Shown: one piece after another, positions 6,124-11,754 of the stretch
How the letters are laid out: each line of letters starts with the position of its first letter
Numbering within the stretch: the first letter of the stretch is position 1
From: an uncultured Lachnospiraceae bacterium
Lineage (GTDB): Bacteria > Bacillota_A > Clostridia > Lachnospirales > Lachnospiraceae
Direction of reading: 5' to 3'
Assembly: GCA_910585855.1 (NCBI GenBank)
Contig: CAJUGZ010000129.1
Span: 1 to 11,754 of the forward strand
Length of the DNA stretch: 11,754 nt
Notes under the pieces: model-generated
Told to the model about the DNA's origin: nothing
What the model saw: only the letters and a program-made list of their open reading frames with translations
Database searches by the model: none
Translations under genes and position numbers: made by a program

Positions 6124-7965
6124 CTATTCTATCGGCAAAACTGCTTCAAAACATCCGTCTAAAATATCGTCTTCCACCGAATTTGTATAATCATTCAAAC
6201 ACAGCTCAAATACATCAGTTTCATTTAAACGCACCCAAGCATAATATGTTTTATACCCTACAACCGAACCGTCATAAAGATTATACTCATAAGAATAGTA
6301 CTGATAATTTACCAAATAACCATTAATTTCTTTTTGCATAATATCACTAAATACAACATTTTTATAGCCATTTTCCTCTGACATATATGTTCTTTCAAAA
6401 TCAAAACGATCGACTGTATCATCCGAAAACTCTACAACCTCATAATAATAGTCCTGATCTTCCCCTTCATCCATAAAACAAATCTGAACAGGATAAGACC
6501 AATTTAAATCCAAACTAGCATTTGGCGGTGCAATCAGTTCAATCTGATACTTTCCTCCATAATCTTCTAAAATCGGATTGCCAGCGTCACTGTAATCTAA
6601 ATCATGCCGCCAGTCATAGTCCTCTCCATAATCTTCATATGTCAATAAAGAAAGTAAAAATTCATCAAAATCATCTGCATACTGAGAAGGTACATAGCCT
6701 CCGTCACTTACATTGCACAAAATTTCCACTAACGCTTCCTCTAATTCGTCGATATCATCTCCGATTACAATACTATTTTTCTTATCAACAACAATCGACT
6801 GCATCCGGCTTTCATCCCATACCTGATAAAGAAATGCTGCTGTCTGAACATTGTACCCATCATCTGTACCAAACCGTATACTGATATAATCACTTAATTT
6901 CTCTTCTCCTAAAAAAGAAACTACCAGTTCTCCTGTTTCCTCCTCATAAGGAATCCTTATCTGCACTACCCGTCCCTGCTGATCTAAATAAAGATTACCT
7001 AAAATAATCAAATCCACATCATTTGGTATTTTATAATCGGCAATATCCTCACGCAGAGAATCTAAAAGCCCATCCACCCACTGTCTGGAAAAAACTTCTG
7101 CCAGCCAATCTATAAAAACCGTATTTTCCTCCAAACGATCCGGCAGACTGTTTAGATAAGACTCATAATCAGACGCCAATATAGTCATTTCATAACAAGT
7201 AGTCTGTATCATTCCAGATTCGGTCAACGTTTCTTTTCCTATCTTTGCATACTCTGCTTTTGTATATAATTCCTGATAAACATCATACAAGGTTTCTTTC
7301 AGTGAAAGAAGCACTTCTTCTCTCGCCTCCTGATCATAGATTCCCTCCACATCTGCTCCCGTTGTATCCTCTATAAACTCTTTTGGAACAAAAAATGAAC
7401 GATCATATAAATCCGGCAGGTACAGATAACTTCCAGCTTCTTCTGTTGTGCAGTTTAAACGGATATTTTTCATATCTCCCGTTCCAAATTCAATACTGCC
7501 GTATGTATCTTTCTCTTCTTCATATAAATTTCCATATAAAAAAATTCTAAAATCTTCTAGTCCAAATTCCTCTAATATCTCTCCTATTTCATTTTCCTGA
7601 TCCGAATCTGGACTATACTTTCCTGTTATCTCAAAAGAATAACCAAATTTTTTGTCCTCTGTCTTTTCCTTTCCTTCCTCCTGCAAAGTCTGTATCGTCT
7701 TTTGCATAGCGGCTTCTACTACTTTTTTCGCATCTTTCTTTCCAAAAATAGAATATACCAATACAATAATTGCCACTACCAACACAGATACCAAACCTGC
7801 CAAAAAAAAGACTGGTCCTTTTTTACTTTTCGACTCTATTATAATTTCTTTATCCGACAGATCAAAATGAATTTTTTTTATTTCCGATTTTTTCTGTTCT
7901 GCCCCACATTTCGGACAAAAGGCAGCTTCTTGAGGCAATTCCGCCCCGCACTTTTCACAAAACAT
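6124..7965 (-). CDS. Zinc-ribbon, single-pass membrane protein with a large acidic outer domain
   Basis: A 613-residue protein. The N-terminus MFCEKCGAEL then FCPKCGAEQ gives a four-cysteine zinc ribbon (C3, C6, C17, C20). A lysine-rich stretch leads to a membrane helix at about 51-74, and roughly 540 residues lie outside. The outer part is strongly acidic and tyrosine-rich, most of all at about 400-520 with EDYGEDYDW and DEGEDQDYYYEVVEF. I recognise no enzymatic motif. Zinc ribbon plus one membrane helix plus a long variable outer domain is a common layout in Lachnospiraceae proteins of unknown function. The ATG at 7965 has AAGGAG eight bases upstream. A sigma-A promoter at 8010-8038 precedes it, and the HExxH gene follows after 91 bases, so the two may form an operon. 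The function is unknown; acidic repeats could bind calcium or cell-wall cations, which is speculation. Confidence 0.7.
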   Translation of the reverse strand: MFCEKCGAELPQEAAFCPKCGAEQKKSEIKKIHFDLSDKEIIIESKSKKGPVFFLAGLVSVLVVAIIVLVYSIFGKKDAKKVVEAAMQKTIQTLQEEGKEKTEDKKFGYSFEITGKYSPDSDQENEIGEILEEFGLEDFRIFLYGNLYEEEKDTYGSIEFGTGDMKNIRLNCTTEEAGSYLYLPDLYDRSFFVPKEFIEDTTGADVEGIYDQEAREEVLLSLKETLYDVYQELYTKAEYAKIGKETLTESGMIQTTCYEMTILASDYESYLNSLPDRLEENTVFIDWLAEVFSRQWVDGLLDSLREDIADYKIPNDVDLIILGNLYLDQQGRVVQIRIPYEEETGELVVSFLGEEKLSDYISIRFGTDDGYNVQTAAFLYQVWDESRMQSIVVDKKNSIVIGDDIDELEEALVEILCNVSDGGYVPSQYADDFDEFLLSLLTYEDYGEDYDWRHDLDYSDAGNPILEDYGGKYQIELIAPPNASLDLNWSYPVQICFMDEGEDQDYYYEVVEFSDDTVDRFDFERTYMSEENGYKNVVFSDIMQKEINGYLVNYQYYSYEYNLYDGSVVGYKTYYAWVRLNETDVFELCLNDYTNSVEDDILDGCFEAVLPIE

Positions 7966-8009
7966 CCATTTTACTCCTTTTTAAATCCACAAATTTTTCG
8001 TTATTCTCT

Positions 8010-8038
8010 ATTTTATCATATTCTGCTGAATTTCACAA
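8010..8038 (-). promoter_or_regulatory. Sigma-A promoter for the zinc-ribbon membrane protein gene
   Basis: On the minus strand there is a -35 TTGTGA (8038-8033), a 17-base spacer and a -10 TAAAAT (8015-8010). It is followed about 45 bases later by the ATG at 7965. Four of six -35 bases and five of six -10 bases match consensus, and the spacing is ideal. The start site would fall near 8003. Confidence 0.55.
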
Positions 8039-8084
8039 TGTTCTATTACAACTACTTTAAAGATAAGATACTGCAAAAGGTTTT

Positions 8085-8165
8085 CTTTCACCAGACGTCA
8101 GAGGCAGTCTGTTAGTTAGATCACGGCAAAAAAGATTCTTTTTTTGTTTCGAATCTGGCGTCCTC
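8085..8165 (-). repeat. Minimal copy of the GGACGCCAGA repeat (81 bp)
   Basis: CTTTCACC (8085-8092), AGACGTCAGA (8093-8102) and TCTGGCGTCC then TC (8154-8165) match both ends of the copies at 262-399 and 2557-3288, in inverted orientation. The TTCGAATCTGGC block is kept, but the central hairpin and all inserts are absent, leaving about 50 bases of unrelated or diverged sequence in the middle. It lies in the 290-bp gap between the divergent zinc-ribbon and DUF4474 genes, just upstream of the former's promoter. Confidence 0.75.
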
Positions 8166-8255
8166 TTTAATAAATCTTTTGAAACTTAATAATGAAAAGC
8201 ACTTTCTTTCTCCATTCATATACTAATAGTAAAACAAAGAAAAGGAATATTCCCT

Positions 8256-9221
8256 ATGTATCTTTTTTTCAGCATTTTTTTATTTATTACATTCCTGTGC
8301 CTTTTATGGAATCATAAACGCAAAAAATATATCATTCAAAAAGTCTGTTCTATGCCACAGCCGGAAAAATGTCAGCTATTAAATGAATTAATCCAGCCAT
8401 TTGGTTATCACTATCTGCCCTATCAGGATATCTTTTTTTCTACTTTTGATGCTTGGCAGAGGGAATTTGGCTATACCAGAAGTTTTGACTGCCTAGCCCC
8501 GTATTTCAATATGGTATTTGACAGTGAACCGGTCTATTTTGACTATGACAACCGCACATGGCTGATTGAATTTTGGAAAGGACAGTATGGCATTAACTCA
8601 GGTGCAGAAATCGGTATTTACTGTGCCGATCATATTATTCCCCCGGAAAAGAGAAGCAAAGAGCTATTTCACACTGTTACGGATGAAGAGATTCCTATCT
8701 TTTCCATGAACCTAACCCGTTATCAAAATCAAACCCCGCAGACTATCGCAGCTATAACCATGCCGCATTGGTGGCTGGCTGCTTTTCGTATGGGCTGCTT
8801 TTCCCATCCTAGCTCTCTTTTTGCTGACTTTTGTATCTGTTTTCCAAACTGCAATATTATGACTGCATTTGTTCATGCCCTTCTAAAACTTGGATACAAC
8901 CGTCAGTCTTTACAGATATGCGGATCTCGTGTCTGCTTTTCCTATGGAACTGCAGCAACCTTTACACCATGCGGATTTTTTGCGAAACTGGCTCGTTGTC
9001 TGGCTCAATGGAAAAATCGTATCTTCTGCAAACTTTATTTATATATGACTCGTCCATTTTCCTGCACGGTAGATCGCCTGCTCTATTTATACTTCTATCT
9101 GCCGTTTCTTTTCCGTCGCTGCCTGCGCCTGCGCAGATGCCGATGTAAAAAATATAAAAAAATATGCAAAGCACACCGCAAAAAATGTTTCCGCTGCAAA
9201 AAGAAAGGAACAAATCTATGA
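8256..9221 (+). CDS. DUF4474 domain protein with a Cys/Arg/Lys-rich tail
   Basis: A 321-residue protein with an N-terminal membrane helix (about 2-18), followed by a DUF4474 domain (about 45-285). The diagnostic stretch runs from SFDCLAPYFNMVFDSEPVYF through YDNRTWLIEFWKGQYGINSG to AEIGIY (76-122). A second conserved part is TMPHWWLAAFRMGCFSHPS (168-186). DUF4474 has no known function. The final 35 residues are extreme: six cysteines (289, 295, 297, 304, 311, 314) among about 18 Arg/Lys. The ATG has AAAGGAA about eight bases upstream. Its stop overlaps the start of the phosphatase gene in an ATGA, so translation of the two is probably coupled and they may share a process. A weak TTGAAA at 8179 was not paired with a good -10. 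Confidence 0.8.
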   Translation: MYLFFSIFLFITFLCLLWNHKRKKYIIQKVCSMPQPEKCQLLNELIQPFGYHYLPYQDIFFSTFDAWQREFGYTRSFDCLAPYFNMVFDSEPVYFDYDNRTWLIEFWKGQYGINSGAEIGIYCADHIIPPEKRSKELFHTVTDEEIPIFSMNLTRYQNQTPQTIAAITMPHWWLAAFRMGCFSHPSSLFADFCICFPNCNIMTAFVHALLKLGYNRQSLQICGSRVCFSYGTAATFTPCGFFAKLARCLAQWKNRIFCKLYLYMTRPFSCTVDRLLYLYFYLPFLFRRCLRLRRCRCKKYKKICKAHRKKCFRCKKKGTNL

Positions 9222-10111
9222 GTTTTGAATCCCGCCTTTCCCGCTCCTTTGAACATGCCCCTACTTTGCCGCTTACCTATTCTTCCCGCTATGTTTTATT
9301 CAGTGACTGTCATAGAGGCTGTGCTAATTCAAACGACAATTTTCTAAAGAACCAAAATCTCTATTTTTCGGCTCTTCAATACTATTATCAAAACAGATTT
9401 ACCTATATTGAACTTGGTGATGGAGATGAACTATGGGAAAACCGAAAAATAGAACAGATTATTGAAGTACACAGCAATGTATTTTGGCTTCTTACCAAAT
9501 TTGCCCAGCAAAATCGCCTTTATCTTCTCTATGGAAATCACGATATGGTAAAAAAGAAAGGGAATTATTCAAATTGTCATTGTTCTTCTTACTTTTGTAC
9601 AGAAAGTCAACAGATGCAGCCTCTGTTTCCTAACCTTCCCTATTATGGCGGTGTTATTTTAGAGGACAGCAGCGGGCTGCGGATCTATCTGACGCATGGA
9701 CATCAGGCTGATTTACTAAATTCCGTATTCTGGCGGCTTTCCCGCTTTCTGGTTCGCTATGTATGGAAGCCGTTGGAACATATTGGCTTTCTAGATCCGA
9801 CCAGTGCCGCTAAAAATAATCATAGAAAAAACCTGACAGAAAAACGGCTTTCTTCTTGGGCAGAAAAAAATCAGCAAATCTTGATTACTGGACATACACA
9901 CCGACCCAGATTAGATGGAACAGATTCTTTTTATTTTAATACTGGAAGCTGTGTGCATCCTCGCTGTATTACCTGTATTGAAATACAAAACCGCAGTCTG
10001 ACCCTTTGTAAATGGACGATTAATACTCGTGCTGATCGCACGCTTTATGTTGCACGAGAAGTTCTTGCAGGTCCTTTTTCTTTGACTCAATATAAGCTTA
10101 GAGAACGCTGA
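9218..10111 (+). CDS. Calcineurin-like metallophosphoesterase
   Basis: A 297-residue protein with the full metallophosphatase ligand set: D30-x-H32 in SDCHRG, D68 in LGDGDELWEN, GNHD (106-109), H160/H162 in THGHQ and GHTH (225-228), plus NTGS (241-244). It lacks a signal peptide or clear membrane helix. The length and spacing resemble the LpxH-like/UDP-diacylglucosamine pyrophosphatase branch seen in Firmicutes, but without lipid A synthesis in such organisms the substrate cannot be named; phosphodiester or nucleotide cleavage is the safe call. I chose the ATG at 9218 because AAGAAAGGAA lies about seven bases upstream and the ATG overlaps the DUF4474 stop. An in-frame ATG at 9164 would lie deep in the DUF4474 gene without a ribosome site. 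The stop codon lies inside the left arm of the inverted repeat at 10107-10260. Confidence 0.88.
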   Translation: MSFESRLSRSFEHAPTLPLTYSSRYVLFSDCHRGCANSNDNFLKNQNLYFSALQYYYQNRFTYIELGDGDELWENRKIEQIIEVHSNVFWLLTKFAQQNRLYLLYGNHDMVKKKGNYSNCHCSSYFCTESQQMQPLFPNLPYYGGVILEDSSGLRIYLTHGHQADLLNSVFWRLSRFLVRYVWKPLEHIGFLDPTSAAKNNHRKNLTEKRLSSWAEKNQQILITGHTHRPRLDGTDSFYFNTGSCVHPRCITCIEIQNRSLTLCKWTINTRADRTLYVAREVLAGPFSLTQYKLRER

Positions 10112-10260
10112 AATTGAAAGGAAGGTCTATTCCGGGTTCGCTCCCGCTTAGCATTTCCTATTTTCATAGCGGACACATAAGGCGCTAAAAGACAGCAATA
10201 CAGCGTCTAAGTGCCGACGGAAAATGATAACCCTTCATAGACCTTCCTTTCAATTTCAGC
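10107..10260. repeat. 154-bp element with perfect 24-bp terminal inverted repeats
   Basis: Bases 10107-10130 and 10237-10260 are exact inverted repeats (24 of 24), starting GCTGAAATTGAAAGG and ending CCTTTCAATTTCAGC. The 106-base interior can fold further: GGCGCT (10181-10186) with AGCGTC (10202-10207, one mismatch), and CGGACAC with GTGCCG around it with one bulge. It covers the last codons and stop of the phosphatase gene and lies between two convergent genes. It could serve as a bidirectional terminator-like structure, a small non-autonomous mobile element, or a structured RNA. No T tract follows either arm and no target duplication is visible. It shares no sequence with the GGACGCCAGA family. 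Confidence 0.8.
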
Positions 10261-10323
10261 TATGTATAGTAGCCGGAAGAAAAAGAACTTTTTTTGCATA
10301 ATTTTTTCATTTAGAAATTTTAC

Positions 10324-11733
10324 TTATATTTCTTTCCCTCCGGCAAATGTTTTCCATATAGAAATATCTTTTATTTCTTGGGCTTTACACTGGAAAATAT
10401 TTTGATCTAATACTACCATATCGGCATATTTTCCAGCTTCTAAACTTCCCTGCTGTTTTTCCTGATACACTGCATAAACACTTCCTCTTGTATAGGCACT
10501 GACTGCCTCTTGTACAGATAGTCTTTGTTCTGGATAAAAGCCTTGCTCTGGATATCCTTTCAAGTCTTTTCTTGTTACTGCAGAATAAATATTTTTCATT
10601 GGGTCAAACGTTTCTACTGGACAATCAGAACCGATCGAAAGCAATCCTCCATATTTTAAAAGCGATTTCCAATTATAACTTGTCTGTGCCAGTTCTTTTC
10701 CTACTCGTTTTTCCACGATATGCAAATCGTAGTTCAGAAAAATTGGCTGTATGAAAACCATAAGTTTCTGTTTGGCAATCCGCCTTAAAAGTTGATCATC
10801 TGTAATCTGGCAGTGTACAATACCATGCCGTAAGTCTGCTCTGGGGTATTCCTTTTGCAGCCGTTCGAAACAATCCACTGCCATTTCCACCATAGCATCT
10901 CCAATTCCATGTATAGCAATCGGAATCCCGTTATTATGTGTATATGACATATATTGATATAATTCTTCTTTTTTATAATAAGCAATTCCTTTTGTATCTG
11001 ATGCATCCTGATAGGGATTTCTCAGCCACGCTGTTCGAGCCCCCAAAGAACCATCTCCAACAATTTTTAAGCATCCCAGCCGAAAATATCCCTGAGATTC
11101 TGCTTTTATCTTGGTTCTATTTCGGTCAATCTCCCAATCTGACTTTCTTCCAAATAAACTGCCCTCTTCTTCCAAAAACTCTTTCCAGCAAGAAAGTGTT
11201 CCCAAATTACACTGCTCATACACTTTTATTTGCAGCCGCCCTTCCCTTTCTAATTCTAAAAATGCCTGAATGACCTTTTTATAATCACTTACATTTCCAA
11301 AATCATCACTCTGTACAGCCGTAATTCCCTGTGAAAGAAGCTGTTTCTGCCCCTTTAGCAAACACTCTTTTATCGTCTCTAAATCAGGATCTAAAATCTG
11401 CCGATAAATCAAATCCATTCCGCTTTCCCGAAATACCCCGTTTGGCAAACCATCTTCTCCTATGCCAATCATTTCCAACAGACTTTCCTTTTTTTGCTCC
11501 TCTCTATTCCATACCTCTTCTGCCCCTGCAGATAGTTTTCCATCTTTTATAATATTACAAATCTCCATTGCCTTTGAATTTGCCACTAACACATGACCGC
11601 AAACTCTGCTGATTACAATAGGATATTCTGTAGAAACAGCATCTAAATCCGCTTTTGAAGGCATCCGTCCTTCTCTGAAATAGTCCTGATTCCAGCCACG
11701 CCCCATACGCACCAACTTTAGGAGAATTGACAA
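10324..11733 (-). CDS. YtcJ-like amidohydrolase, N-terminus missing or frameshifted
   Basis: About 470 residues of a metal-dependent amidohydrolase of the YtcJ/amidohydrolase-3 group, numbered from a TTG at 11733. Present are GRGWNQDYF (11-19), VCGHVLVANSKA (44-55), LKIVGDGSLGARTA (222-235, with the lysine that can serve as bridging ligand at 224), IHGIGD (274-279), RHGIVHCQ (302-309) and IGSDCPVE (367-374). The C-terminal GSLEAGKYADMVVLD is typical of the superfamily. Family members usually run to about 530 residues and carry a DSHxH metal site some 60-70 residues before GRGWNQ; that part is absent. Codons run open only to 11751, where TAA (11754-11752) closes the frame, and neither the TTG nor the ATG at 11706 has a ribosome site. 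The gene is therefore either frameshifted near the edge or a pseudogene. Likely substrate: an N-acyl, hydantoin-like or ester compound; not determinable. Confidence 0.75.
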   Translation of the reverse strand: MSILLKLVRMGRGWNQDYFREGRMPSKADLDAVSTEYPIVISRVCGHVLVANSKAMEICNIIKDGKLSAGAEEVWNREEQKKESLLEMIGIGEDGLPNGVFRESGMDLIYRQILDPDLETIKECLLKGQKQLLSQGITAVQSDDFGNVSDYKKVIQAFLELEREGRLQIKVYEQCNLGTLSCWKEFLEEEGSLFGRKSDWEIDRNRTKIKAESQGYFRLGCLKIVGDGSLGARTAWLRNPYQDASDTKGIAYYKKEELYQYMSYTHNNGIPIAIHGIGDAMVEMAVDCFERLQKEYPRADLRHGIVHCQITDDQLLRRIAKQKLMVFIQPIFLNYDLHIVEKRVGKELAQTSYNWKSLLKYGGLLSIGSDCPVETFDPMKNIYSAVTRKDLKGYPEQGFYPEQRLSVQEAVSAYTRGSVYAVYQEKQQGSLEAGKYADMVVLDQNIFQCKAQEIKDISIWKTFAGGKEI

Positions 11734-11754
11734 AGTTGCTGTCTGGGAATTTTA

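Noticed and set aside
9164..9217. Upstream ATG start for the phosphatase
   Set aside because: It would overlap the DUF4474 gene by 58 bases without a ribosome site; the ATG at 9218 has one and gives the classic ATGA overlap.

Overview
The window is AT-rich DNA from what looks like a spore-forming member of the Clostridia, most likely Lachnospiraceae. This rests on the low G+C content, Shine-Dalgarno motifs of the AAAGGAG type, a spore-specific yyaC gene, several families common in Lachnospiraceae (DUF5711, DUF4474, a YtcJ-like amidohydrolase), and interspersed palindromic repeats of a kind I associate with that family. The assignment is inference; no rRNA gene lies inside the window.

Layout from left to right. 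Positions 1-230 carry two tandem consensus sigma-A promoters on the minus strand. They fire out of the left edge and look like the P1/P2 pair and leader of an rRNA operon just outside the window. Next comes a short palindromic repeat (262-399). A minus-strand cluster follows: a LysM membrane protein (4605-3298), a DUF5711 membrane-anchored propeller-like protein (2449-1214) and a CvpA-family membrane protein (1173-460). All three are envelope proteins. Between the first two genes sits a 730-bp composite of the same repeat, built from two nested palindromic units.

yyaC (4877-5440, plus) is transcribed divergently from the LysM gene and has a hairpin just ahead of its ribosome binding site. On the minus strand come a small HExxH/CxxC protein (6032-5526) and a 613-residue zinc-ribbon, membrane-anchored acidic protein (7965-6124) with a recognisable promoter. 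A third, minimal repeat copy lies at 8085-8165. DUF4474 (8256-9221) and a calcineurin-like metallophosphatase (9218-10111) form a coupled plus-strand pair with an ATGA overlap. The phosphatase stop codon lies inside a perfect 24-bp inverted repeat (10107-10260). The right edge holds a YtcJ-like amidohydrolase (minus) that lacks its N-terminal metal-binding portion; the reading frame is closed by a stop at the last bases of the window.

The most interesting items are the repeat family, present as three size classes that share the same ends; the LysM protein, whose cytoplasmic half looks like an MPN/JAMM fold with its zinc ligands lost; the uncharacterised HExxH protein; and the possible frameshift in the amidohydrolase. 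I found no CRISPR array, tRNA, transposase or phage gene.
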